Below, one piece after another: positions 50,194 to 57,786 of a stretch of DNA of 64,000 nucleotides (within the stretch, counting starts at the first letter, position 1; each line of letters begins with the position of its first letter). The translations under genes were made by a program, and so were the position numbers. Under the pieces are notes generated by a model. That model saw only the letters and a list, made by a program, of their open reading frames with translations. It did not search any database and was not told where the DNA came from. Origin of the DNA: DASVDE01 sp963740065 (GTDB lineage: Bacteria; Actinomycetota; Thermoleophilia; Solirubrobacterales; 70-9); the NCBI GenBank assembly GCA_963740065.1, contig CAVUCS010000004.1:62001-126000 (forward strand), given 5' to 3'.

Positions 50194-51457
50194 CTCTGGT
50201 TCTTCTCCTTCCGCGCGCGGGCGACCGGCCGCCCTCGACGACGCGCAGTTTGCCGGAACGGGGGCGGGCGGACCGTGCGGTGCCGGCCTTCCCTCCCCGC
50301 GCCACGTTGAGGATCAGCCCGACCGCGAACAAGGTCGTCATCAGGCTGCTGTTGCCGTAAGAGACAAAGGGCAGCGGCACTCCGGTCAGCGGCGCCAAGC
50401 CCATCACGGCGAAAAGGTTGATCGTCGCCTGAATCAGGATCAGGGAGGTGAGGCCGGCGGCGAGCAGTTTGCCGTAGTTGTCCTTGGCTCTTTTCGCGAC
50501 CTGCAGGCCGGCGTAGCCGAACATCGCGAAGAGGCTGACGACCCCGGCGATCCCGACCAAGCCCAGCTCCTCGCCGATCACCGCCGTGATCATGTCCGTG
50601 TGGGCCTCGGGTAGGTAGAAAGCCTTCTGCACGCCGTTGCCGATGCCGACTCCGAAGAGACCGCCGGAACCGAGCGCGATCTTTGCCTGCGCGGCTTGAA
50701 AGCCGGCGCCGGAGGCATCGACGCCGGGATTGAGGAAGCCGGTCAGACGCGCCATTCGGTAGGGCTCAACCACAGTCAACAGCAGCGCCAGGGATCCGAG
50801 CACGAGTCCGATCAATGCCAGGTCGCGAATGCGTGCGCCGGCGGCGACCAAGGTGGCGGCGACGGCGAAGCCGATCACCATTGTCGTCCCCAGGTCGGGC
50901 TCGGCGACGATCAACAGGGAGGCGAGTCCGACGACGATCAGGAAAGGCGCCATCCCCTCGATCGTCCGCGCCCGTCTCGGCTTGCTCGCGAGCAGGTCGA
51001 CGCCGTAGAGGATCAGCGCCAACTTCGCCAGTTCAGAGGGCTGAATTTGAACGAAGCCGGAGCCGATCCAACGACTGGAGCCGTTGACCGTGGTGCCCGC
51101 CACGAGCACGACGAAGAGGAGAAAGAAAGTGCCGATGAGGATCGCCGGCGTGAGGCGGCGGACCGCGGCGAGGCCATGGCGGGCGGCCAGGTGCATGAAG
51201 ACGAGGCCGACGGCGCCGAACATCAGCGTCCGCTTGAGATAGAAGGCGCTGTCGGAGAGCCCACCGTCGTTGAGGACTTTCGTGGTGGAGCTGGCCGAAA
51301 AGACCATCACCGCGCCGAGGGCCAGCAAACAAAGGGTCGCGGTCAGCAACAGGTTGTATTCGGTCGATTGGACGCGGGCCCGCTTTTTCGCCTTTCTCTT
51401 CGCGCCCTTGCGAGTTCCGGCCGGACGGCCGGGGAGGGTGAGAGCGCGGGCGCTCAC
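50102..51457 (-). CDS. ftsW: Septal glycosyltransferase FtsW
   Basis: SEDS-family peptidoglycan polymerase of the divisome, 451 residues with about 10 membrane helices. Blocks include GSSRWIGSGFVQIQPSELAKLAL (key residues RWIG and QPSE) near 130, FGVGIGNGVQKAFYLPEAHTD (in part) and PFVSYGNSSLMTTLFAVG near 370. The N-terminus is strongly basic, and a C-terminal Arg/Gly-rich tail of about 65 residues extends 92 bp into murG. GTG start at 51457 overlaps murD by 4 bp. Confidence 0.93.
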   Translation of the reverse strand: MSARALTLPGRPAGTRKGAKRKAKKRARVQSTEYNLLLTATLCLLALGAVMVFSASSTTKVLNDGGLSDSAFYLKRTLMFGAVGLVFMHLAARHGLAAVRRLTPAILIGTFFLLFVVLVAGTTVNGSSRWIGSGFVQIQPSELAKLALILYGVDLLASKPRRARTIEGMAPFLIVVGLASLLIVAEPDLGTTMVIGFAVAATLVAAGARIRDLALIGLVLGSLALLLTVVEPYRMARLTGFLNPGVDASGAGFQAAQAKIALGSGGLFGVGIGNGVQKAFYLPEAHTDMITAVIGEELGLVGIAGVVSLFAMFGYAGLQVAKRAKDNYGKLLAAGLTSLILIQATINLFAVMGLAPLTGVPLPFVSYGNSSLMTTLFAVGLILNVARGGKAGTARSARPRSGKLRVVEGGRSPARGRRRTRGGKSAQSRSGSGGNRRPRRAGNGGRRRASS

Positions 51458-52821
51458 CGCAATTCCCCGACGATCTGGCGGAAGCGCTCGCCGCGCTCCT
51501 CAAAGTCGCGGAAGGAATCGAAGCTGGCACAGGCGGGCGAAAGAAGAACGACCTCGCCGGGGCGAGCGGCGGCGGCGGCTCGGCGGACGGCCTCTTCAAG
51601 ATCGGCACAGCGATGCAGCTCCACCCCGCCCTCCACAACGGGGGCCAGCTCCTCGGCCAGGCGCTCGGCGGAAGCGCCGGTGAGGTAGCAAGCGGCACAG
51701 CGCTCGCGGACGGGGCCGGCCAACGGAGAGAAAGGCTCCCCCTTTTCGCTGCCGCCGAGAATCGCGTGCACGCCACCTTCGAAGGCGCGAATGCCGACGG
51801 TTGCCGAGGCGACGTTGGTCGCCTTGGAGTCGTTGACGAAGCGAACTCCGTCGATCTCACTCACCTGCTCCAAGCGGTGCGGGACGCCGGCAAAGGAGCG
51901 CAGACCGTCGCGGACCGCGTCGCGATCCAGCCCCATCGAAAGGGCGGCAGCGGCGGCCGCCATCGCGTTGGCGACGTTGTGCTCGCCCAGAACCCCCAGT
52001 TCATCAACCCCGAACAATGGCTCCCCGTCGTAGAAGACCGTTTCCTCAGAAAGAGAGACTTCGCAGTCGGGGCCCGCCCCGTGACAGAAAGAGACGCGCC
52101 GGGCGCAGCCGCCGAGGTCCACATCGGAGAGCGACGGGTCGTCGGCGTTGTAGACGGCGATGTCGTCGTTGCCCTGGTTGGCGAAGATCCGCAGCTTGGC
52201 GGCGAGGTAAGAGTCGAGATCGGTGTGGCGATCCAGGTGGTCCGGCGCCAGGTTGAGGAAGACGGAGCACTCCGGGGCAAAGGCGATCGCGTCTTCGAGC
52301 TGAAAGCTGGACGCCTCGCAGATGACGGTGGCGTCGGGATCCACCTCTCCAGCCAAGGCCGACAGCGGCGTGCCGACATTGCCGGCGACGGCGACCGGCT
52401 CACCCGCGGTCCGGTACAGGTGCCCGAGTAGCTCGACGACTGTCGTCTTGCCGTTGGTCCCGGTCACCGCGACGAAGCGGTTTGGAATCGTCCGCCAAGC
52501 GAGATCCAACTCGCCGATCACGTCGATCCCCCGCTCCAAAGCGGCAGCGATCACCGGCGCCTCCCGTGGAACTCCCGGGCTCTTGACGACGGTCCGCGTC
52601 CCTTCCAATAGGGCAAGTCCTTCCGCATCCAGAACGACTTCGACGCCAAGGGCCTCAAGCCCTGCCGCCCCATCCGGATGCCCGGAATCGACCGCCCGCA
52701 CGACCTCCCCCCGATCGGCCAGCAACCGCGCCACCGCCTGCCCCGACCGCGCCAGCCCAACGACCAAAAACGGCCCCTCAGGCAGAGCCGGGCGAAGCTT
52801 CTTCGGAGGCGGCGAGCTCAT
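51454..52821 (-). CDS. murD: UDP-N-acetylmuramoylalanine--D-glutamate ligase
   Basis: Adds D-glutamate to the stem peptide. The 455-residue Mur ligase has an N-terminal UDP domain (FLVVGLARSGQAVARLLA), ATP loop VAVTGTNGKTTVVELLGHL near 108, NLAPDHLDRHTDLDSY near 190 and VNDSKATNVASA near 325. It is the gene at which the dcw cluster resumes after the island; its upstream neighbour should be mraY, now 5.8 kb away. Confidence 0.95.
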   Translation of the reverse strand: MSSPPPKKLRPALPEGPFLVVGLARSGQAVARLLADRGEVVRAVDSGHPDGAAGLEALGVEVVLDAEGLALLEGTRTVVKSPGVPREAPVIAAALERGIDVIGELDLAWRTIPNRFVAVTGTNGKTTVVELLGHLYRTAGEPVAVAGNVGTPLSALAGEVDPDATVICEASSFQLEDAIAFAPECSVFLNLAPDHLDRHTDLDSYLAAKLRIFANQGNDDIAVYNADDPSLSDVDLGGCARRVSFCHGAGPDCEVSLSEETVFYDGEPLFGVDELGVLGEHNVANAMAAAAAALSMGLDRDAVRDGLRSFAGVPHRLEQVSEIDGVRFVNDSKATNVASATVGIRAFEGGVHAILGGSEKGEPFSPLAGPVRERCAACYLTGASAERLAEELAPVVEGGVELHRCADLEEAVRRAAAAARPGEVVLLSPACASFDSFRDFEERGERFRQIVGELR

Positions 52822-52905
52822 CCGACATATCTTCGATCCCCCGGGCGTCGGACCTGTTCTGAATCCGTGCCGACAAGTCGCGCGTCCAATGCAACCGGAC
52901 TCTCA

Positions 52906-52921
52906 GTAGCAGAACTGCTAC
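52906..52921. promoter_or_regulatory. VapB-type operator, 16-bp palindrome
   Basis: GTAGCAG-AA-CTGCTAC is a perfect palindrome 9 nt before the antitoxin ATG and overlapping the TACCTT -10 hexamer. This is where a type II antitoxin would be expected to repress its own operon. Confidence 0.6.
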
Positions 52922-52924
52922 CTT
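52919..52924 (+). promoter_or_regulatory. -10 hexamer TACCTT, leaderless start of antitoxin
   Basis: TACCTT ends 6 nt before the ATG at 52931 and overlaps the right arm of the palindromic operator, so repressor binding would block RNA polymerase. Confidence 0.45.
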
Positions 52925-52930
52925 CTGGAC

Positions 52931-53176
52931 ATGGCAACGATCCCGCAGAAAGAGCTGCGCAACAACGTGGGCGAAGTGCTTCGCCGGGCAGAGGCCGGCG
53001 AAGAGTTCACGATCACCGTTTCCGGCCGACCCGTAGCCGATCTTGGCCCCACCCGCACCAGGCAGTGGATCGACACCGCCGAGCTACGGGACCTCTGGGA
53101 ACTGCCGGCCGATCCGACGCTCGAGCGCGACTTGGAGGCGTTCAAGGCGGACCTGCGGGACCCCTGGGCGGAGTAG
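52931..53176 (+). CDS. Phd/VapB-type antitoxin
   Basis: An 81-residue antitoxin: Phd/YefM-like DNA-binding part (TIPQKELRNNVGEVLRRAEAG then EFTITVSGRPVADLGP; the first block given in part) and an acidic C-terminal helix (LERDLEAFKADLRDPWAE) that would wrap the toxin. Encoded 6 bp before a PIN toxin, with a palindromic operator upstream. It opens the island that splits the dcw cluster. Confidence 0.88.
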   Translation: MATIPQKELRNNVGEVLRRAEAGEEFTITVSGRPVADLGPTRTRQWIDTAELRDLWELPADPTLERDLEAFKADLRDPWAE

Positions 53177-53182
53177 CGCGCG

Positions 53183-53566
53183 TTGCGCGCAGTACTCGAC
53201 ACATCGGTGCTGATTGCGGGCGAGGCGCTGCCCCCCGGAATTGAGTCGTCGATCAGCACCGTCTCAATTGCTGAGTTGCACTTCGGCCTCCTCATCACAT
53301 CCGACGAGGACACTCGTGCCCTCCGAGCGACGCGTTTAGGCCTGCTCGAAGCACGCTATCCGGACCCATTGCCTCTCGATGACCGCGTGGCCCGCGAATG
53401 GGGACGCCTCCAGGCAGCCGTGGCCAGCCGAAGAGGTCAACCCCGCAAGCGTATGGCGGATTTGGCCATTGCAGCCACCGCTAGGGTCCACAATGCAACC
53501 TTGATTACTCGCAACGTCAAGGATTTCAAAATCATCGACGACTTGGTCGATGTGAGAGTCCTTTAG
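53183..53566 (+). CDS. PIN-domain toxin (VapC-like)
   Basis: Likely VapC RNase, 127 residues, with PIN acids in AVLDTSVLIAGE (Asp6), STVSIAELHFGLL (Glu) and KRMADLAIAATARVHNATLIT (key residues ADLAIA). A TTG start at 53183 is used, since the catalytic strand begins immediately after it. Its stop is directly adjacent to the stop of the convergent DUF262-HNH gene. Confidence 0.87.
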   Translation: MRAVLDTSVLIAGEALPPGIESSISTVSIAELHFGLLITSDEDTRALRATRLGLLEARYPDPLPLDDRVAREWGRLQAAVASRRGQPRKRMADLAIAATARVHNATLITRNVKDFKIIDDLVDVRVL

Positions 53567-54649
53567 CTAGACGCCACCCTTCCTGCGGTTGTCATCGCGA
53601 CACAACATCTGACAGTTCGTAGCCTCCGTCTTGCCACCTTCATGCCAGGGGGTAATGTGGTCGGCCTCCATCTCATTAATCTCGAAGTGCTTGCCACAGA
53701 CCGGGCAGACACCTTCCTGACGCTCATAAGCCTCACGCTTCTGGTTTGGGCTGAACATCCTGATGTTCAGGTGCTTTTCTTGTCCGTCGAGCACATAGGA
53801 GTAGATGCCCTTCTTATTACCCACATCCTCGTCGGCCATCAGCGCCGCAACCTGCTCCTCAAGCTTTGTCGAGTCGAGCTCCGTGTCTTCGAACTCGTTG
53901 AACAAATCGCCCCAGGGTATGCCCCTCATCTCTCTGCGATACGTCGCGAATATGGCCTTCACCCAAGAGACCACACTCTGGAAGTAAAGCCATAGTTCGT
54001 TAGCGTTGGGCTTGTGCTGCTGTTTGGCCATGTAGGCCTCGATTTCGCCGCCGTTGATCCACTTGATCACCGTCTCCAAGTAGTCCTGACGGATGGGCGT
54101 GCCTGTCATGTAGTCGCTGCCGATGCTGTAGGCGGGACAGCCGTTCTTGCTGAAGTAGCGCTTGGCGTCGGACACCCAAGAACCAGCGTACACCGCGTTG
54201 CGCAGCTCTTGGTCGGCGAGTTTCTCGCCTGCGATGTTGATGGTTTTGAACCACTCGAGCTTCTCGCTATCAGTGCCACTACATAGATAGATCATCAACT
54301 GGTAATCGAGGATTTGCTCTTGCTCATCCGATTGAAGATTATGGAAGTAACGACCATTGAAGGCGAAGTCGCCCTCGACGTACTGACAGATGGAGATGGT
54401 GCGCTGCTGCCCGTCGATGACCTCAAAGTCGCCATCCTCACGCACGGCCCAGTACATGACATTGAGCGGGAAGTCCCGAGTGATCGTCTCCACTACCGCG
54501 TCTCGCTGCTTGTCCTTGTAGATGAACTCCCGCTGATACGGCGGGCGAATATCCAGCCTGCCCGCGTAACCGACGACGCCTGCTTCATCGTTGTCTCGGT
54601 AGCCCTTGGTGAGGTCGCGGACCTTCAATTCCTTGAGTTCAATCCTCAT
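53567..54649 (-). CDS. DUF262-HNH endonuclease
   Basis: A 360-residue protein with an N-terminal DUF262 (GmrS-like) domain, seen in RPPYQREFIYKDKQRDAVV and the hallmark DGQQRTISICQ near residue 78, and a C-terminal HNH nuclease: CPVCGKHF, then EADHITPWHEGGKT and NCQMLCRDDNRRK. Such proteins cleave DNA in defence systems, with DUF262 probably an NTPase/ParB-like module. Its ATG overlaps the methyltransferase stop by 4 bp, so the two form a restriction-modification-like unit. GC is visibly below that of the core genes (about 55% in a sampled 60-base stretch). Confidence 0.85.
   Translation of the reverse strand: MRIELKELKVRDLTKGYRDNDEAGVVGYAGRLDIRPPYQREFIYKDKQRDAVVETITRDFPLNVMYWAVREDGDFEVIDGQQRTISICQYVEGDFAFNGRYFHNLQSDEQEQILDYQLMIYLCSGTDSEKLEWFKTINIAGEKLADQELRNAVYAGSWVSDAKRYFSKNGCPAYSIGSDYMTGTPIRQDYLETVIKWINGGEIEAYMAKQQHKPNANELWLYFQSVVSWVKAIFATYRREMRGIPWGDLFNEFEDTELDSTKLEEQVAALMADEDVGNKKGIYSYVLDGQEKHLNIRMFSPNQKREAYERQEGVCPVCGKHFEINEMEADHITPWHEGGKTEATNCQMLCRDDNRRKGGV
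53570..53582. repeat. 13-bp direct repeat, left copy
   Basis: GACGCCACCCTTC, identical to 57573-57585. This copy covers the last codons of the DUF262-HNH gene. The two copies bound four low-GC genes exactly. Confidence 0.55.
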
Positions 54650-55668
54650 AGCCTCTTGTTCCTTATGACGATCCTGTCGTACATACGGCGATAGGTGCCG
54701 TCACCATTAGGCAAATAGAACCTAGGCCCGCCTTGCGTATATGTGTCTTTCTTGGCGATGCTCGACATCGGCGTTCCAAGCTCGCGGCTATTACCCACAA
54801 TTTCAAACTGGTCGGGGTTGTACTTCTCAAGAAACGTGATCGGCACTCCCATGGGACCGTCATAGTCCGCCGGAATATTGTCCGTGCGTCCTATCTCGAT
54901 GCCGTCGTAATTCGCGTAGGTCGGATACTCCGTGGGGTTATAAGTCTTGAAGAGGATTAGGTCCTCATGACGCTTCGAGATGTCAAGGTTGGTGAACCAG
55001 CAGGCGTTGCCCAGACTTCGCCACTTCTTGCCGTCCTCGTCCTTCCAGTACCGGGTCTTTCTTGGCGGGTAGTAGTCAGGCACACGAAAGGCCATGTCAC
55101 CACTATTGAAGCCAAGCCAGATCTTGTCGCCTTGGATTAGTTGAAAGATCTCTTTGTAGGTAATCGCGTTCTGGCTGCCGATGATAAGGAATCTCTTGTC
55201 CATCGCCACAATCTGCATCACAAACTCGCGGAACATCGAGAAAGGCGGATTGGTCACAACGATGTCTGCCCGTTTGAGTAGTTCGACGCTCTCCGGGCTG
55301 CGAAAGTCACCGTCGCCCTCCAATGGCTTGACCCCTATCTCCTCGGAGTCAGGAACTTTGTTGTTGTTATCGTCACCGTCGTATTCTTGGTAGATCGCGT
55401 GCTTGGAATCGTTACGGCTGAAGCGATCAGCTTGTTGACTTCTGTAACAGGTAGTGATGAGTTTCTTCAGCCCTAGCTTCTCAAAGTTGTACGAGAAGTA
55501 ATGGAAGAAATTGCTCACGCGAGGATCGTCGCAGTTGCAATAGACGACCTTGCCATTGAAGTGGGACTTGTAGTGGCGCAGTTCGCGCTCGATGTCCGCT
55601 AACTGCGTGTAGAACTCGTCCTCCCTCGCCTTCTTGGCGTCTTGGAGGTTGCGGTTCGCAGCGGTCAC
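54646..55668 (-). CDS. EcoRI-family adenine-specific DNA methyltransferase
   Basis: A 340-residue N6-adenine methyltransferase of the EcoRI-methylase family. Family blocks are EDEFYTQLADIERELRHY, VYCNCDDPRVSNFFHYFSYNF (in part CNCDDPRVSNFFHYF), the catalytic TNPPFSMFREFV (NPPF) near 165, and NACWFTNLD. I chose GTG at 55668 since similarity begins there; an in-frame ATG exists at 55776. It presumably protects host DNA from the coupled DUF262-HNH nuclease. The recognition sequence cannot be deduced. Confidence 0.86.
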   Translation of the reverse strand: MTAANRNLQDAKKAREDEFYTQLADIERELRHYKSHFNGKVVYCNCDDPRVSNFFHYFSYNFEKLGLKKLITTCYRSQQADRFSRNDSKHAIYQEYDGDDNNNKVPDSEEIGVKPLEGDGDFRSPESVELLKRADIVVTNPPFSMFREFVMQIVAMDKRFLIIGSQNAITYKEIFQLIQGDKIWLGFNSGDMAFRVPDYYPPRKTRYWKDEDGKKWRSLGNACWFTNLDISKRHEDLILFKTYNPTEYPTYANYDGIEIGRTDNIPADYDGPMGVPITFLEKYNPDQFEIVGNSRELGTPMSSIAKKDTYTQGGPRFYLPNGDGTYRRMYDRIVIRNKRL

Positions 55669-55848
55669 GTTCAGTTCTCGGGGAAGGCCACTTGAATGCA
55701 ACTCTCCCGCTGAGCCGACTCTAGCGGGTCTCAAGGCGGTAGCTCGACAGCCCACGTCCAACGCCCTGTTTTTCATGCTCAGCAGAGTCTGCCCTGATGA
55801 CGCTCAACTCGGCGCAGTAACTACACGACATCCCGCCGGAAGCGGCCA

Positions 55849-55854
55849 TAAGAT
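55849..55854 (+). promoter_or_regulatory. -10 hexamer TAAGAT, leaderless start of unknown gene
   Basis: TAAGAT ends 6 nt before GTG at 55861 and supports that start codon. Confidence 0.45.
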
Positions 55855-55860
55855 GCTTGC

Positions 55861-57009
55861 GTGAATGCTGAACGCTTGCATACGCTTGTAAATGCTCTTC
55901 AACAAGAGATCGCTGACATCGCATATCCGGAGCACCTCGAAGGCCTGTTGAATGGACTTCGCTCTCAGGTCGAGACGCCGAACATTCCCGAACCCCAGAC
56001 CCAGGTGAGTTCATCTCGCAGAGCGCTTGTTGACGCTTTAGTCAGTGCTCCGAGTAACGACTTTCCTCCTGCCTGGCGACAGGAACTTGAAGAGATGGGG
56101 ATCGCAGACCTATTTGGGGAGTCCTTGCTTGAAGATGTAGAGGGGATTCTTCAACGCAATGAAATGACGCCGAGTGCGGCGGCAGACGAGATTCAAGCGA
56201 TCAATGATCGAGTTCAAGCGACACTAACGGCCCTTAACGAGGCTGATCGTTCTCTCAACTTTTTCAAGATCGGAAGCGAGGAGCTGTCCCCTGGTGAGTT
56301 TGAGATCGGCGTCATGATTCCACGAAACGCCGTTAAGAATGATCTTGCCGCACTTGGGGAAGAGTTCGTTGAGTTGAGAGAGATCATTCTGCCCTTCAGC
56401 GAGCTAGCAGGAGAGAGCCGGCCGGATCTCCGAGTGCGGGCAATTTCATCTTCCGAGTTCCAGGTCTTTCTCGACTCTGCGCCAGCGACAGCGGCGATCC
56501 TCTCAACCGCAATCGAGCGCGTCATCGCGGCATACAAGAATATCCTGGAGATCAGGATGTTGCACTCCAAGTTGGCAGAGCAGCACGTATCACAGAAGGC
56601 ACTTGACGAGGTGGCAAAAGACGTAAGCGATGGAATGGAGAACGCCACCCGCGAGATCACCGAGGAAACTCTGTCAGAAGCGTCAATACAGGACGCTGGT
56701 CGGCTGAATGAGTTGCGGACGGAGATCAACAAGAAACTGAACGAGATCGCCGAACGGATTGATTGTGGATACAACATTCAGGTACGAGCGGGGGAGTTGC
56801 CGGAAGAGTCCGAGGAGGACGAAGGGGAGCAAGGACTCGACTCCGAGACCCAGCAAGCGACCAATACCGTGCTAGAGAACCAGCGGTCGCTTGAGTTCAT
56901 CAAGGTGCCTGGCGAACCGATCTTGAGACTTGAAGCCCAAGGTGATAATCGACCAGATGATTCAGGTAGTGAGGCGGCTAACGAGACGCCTGACGACCCC
57001 AACTCCTGA
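55861..57009 (+). CDS. Unrecognised acidic protein of putative defence module
   Basis: I do not recognise this 382-residue protein. Residues 1-130 are helical and acidic; 135-230 look alpha/beta (FEIGVMIPRNAVKNDLAAL, RVRAISSSEFQVFLDSAPAT); 230-310 are helical with coiled-coil character (KLAEQHVSQKALDEVAKDV); the last 70 residues are a disordered acidic tail (EESEEDEGEQG). No membrane segment or signal peptide. GTG start is supported by TAAGAT 6 nt upstream. It overlaps the HEPN-like gene, diverges from the methyltransferase, and lies between the 13-bp repeats, so a defence role is an inference from context. Confidence 0.75.
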   Translation: MNAERLHTLVNALQQEIADIAYPEHLEGLLNGLRSQVETPNIPEPQTQVSSSRRALVDALVSAPSNDFPPAWRQELEEMGIADLFGESLLEDVEGILQRNEMTPSAAADEIQAINDRVQATLTALNEADRSLNFFKIGSEELSPGEFEIGVMIPRNAVKNDLAALGEEFVELREIILPFSELAGESRPDLRVRAISSSEFQVFLDSAPATAAILSTAIERVIAAYKNILEIRMLHSKLAEQHVSQKALDEVAKDVSDGMENATREITEETLSEASIQDAGRLNELRTEINKKLNEIAERIDCGYNIQVRAGELPEESEEDEGEQGLDSETQQATNTVLENQRSLEFIKVPGEPILRLEAQGDNRPDDSGSEAANETPDDPNS

Positions 57010-57574
57010 CGAAGTGTCCAAGTTCCCGTCTGGGGTAGAGGAGGCCACCGCCGAAGACATCGCGCTCATGACCGCGCTCGGAGGGGAACTTCCGGTCTTC
57101 CTGCGCTTCTCGAAGGTGATGCTCGCGGCGCAACTCCTTGAATTCACGATCTTCCAGATAACCCATCTCAAGAAGAAGACTCCGACAGACATGGAGCGGG
57201 CGATCCGCAAGCTGGAAGGCCTACTCAAGCAACCCCCAAGAGACGCTGCCAAGCACATTGATCTGGATCCGTCGCTCTTTTCGGACCTGAACCTTGCGCT
57301 CGAAATACGCAACCTCCTCGCCCACGAGTTCTTAACGCGATTTCGGCTCGAATACGTGGTTCGGGAGGAGAAGGCAGTTGTAATGGCGAAAGCGTTCCTC
57401 GACGCGTCAATCGCCTTCATCGCCGACGTGCAGTCCAGGCTAGATGAGGTTGCAGAAGAGCGACTACTCGAAAGAGCTATCGAGGCTCCTTATCTGGACG
57501 ATGATGAGATGGATGACCTGATGCAAAGTCTCAAGAAGTGGGCGGAGGAAGATCTGCCTAACCTCAACGGATGA
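56957..57574 (+). CDS. HEPN-like protein
   Basis: A helical protein of about 205 residues with LALEIRNLLAHEFLTRF near residue 118, which fits the R-x4-H motif of HEPN RNase/toxin domains. It has no clear membrane segment and an acidic C-terminus. The start is uncertain: ATG at 56957 overlaps the preceding gene by 53 bp, TTG at 56930 is longer, and GTG at 57014 would start 4 nt after that gene's stop. Coupled translation with the upstream unknown gene is likely. Its TGA runs into the right 13-bp direct repeat. Confidence 0.68.
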   Translation: MIQVVRRLTRRLTTPTPDEVSKFPSGVEEATAEDIALMTALGGELPVFLRFSKVMLAAQLLEFTIFQITHLKKKTPTDMERAIRKLEGLLKQPPRDAAKHIDLDPSLFSDLNLALEIRNLLAHEFLTRFRLEYVVREEKAVVMAKAFLDASIAFIADVQSRLDEVAEERLLERAIEAPYLDDDEMDDLMQSLKKWAEEDLPNLNG

Positions 57575-57585
57575 CGCCACCCTTC
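57573..57585. repeat. 13-bp direct repeat, right copy
   Basis: GACGCCACCCTTC, identical to 53570-53582. It begins within the TGA stop of the HEPN-like gene. Confidence 0.55.
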
Positions 57586-57633
57586 ATTTAGCCGTCATTA
57601 CGACTGCCGCGAAGCACAGCGACACCTAGCGAA

Positions 57634-57701
57634 GGGGGCTGAAGCTGATCGAAATCGTGCCCAGAAACCCGGATTCAGCCCCCACGAACCCGAAAGGGGG
57701 C
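57634..57701. repeat. Competing hairpins downstream of island cassette
   Basis: GGGGGCTGAA (57634-57643) pairs perfectly with TTCAGCCCCC (57674-57683), loop 30 nt. The same GCCCCC (57678-57683) can instead pair with GGGGGC (57696-57701). The mutually exclusive stems resemble an attenuator or a mobile-element end; no U-run follows. Confidence 0.4.
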
Positions 57702-57752
57702 ATCGTCCTATCAGCCTCGGTTTGCAGTTCAGTCGAGGCGTGTGCAGCTCAT

Positions 57753-57786
57753 CCATAGGGCGATCGGTCAGTATGTCGCCCTATGG
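57753..57786 (+). promoter_or_regulatory. Inverted repeat enclosing MBL start codon
   Basis: Perfect 11-bp arms CCATAGGGCGA (57753-57763) and TCGCCCTATGG (57776-57786), loop 12 nt. The right arm contains the ATG of the metallo-hydrolase gene, which has no visible ribosome binding site. It could be an operator or an mRNA hairpin hiding the start codon. Confidence 0.5.

Noticed and set aside
55669..55776. N-terminal extension of the adenine methyltransferase from ATG 55776
   Set aside because: The 36 extra residues are Arg/Gly/Ala-rich and unlike the family; GTG 55668 starts at the conserved region. Kept only as an alternative.
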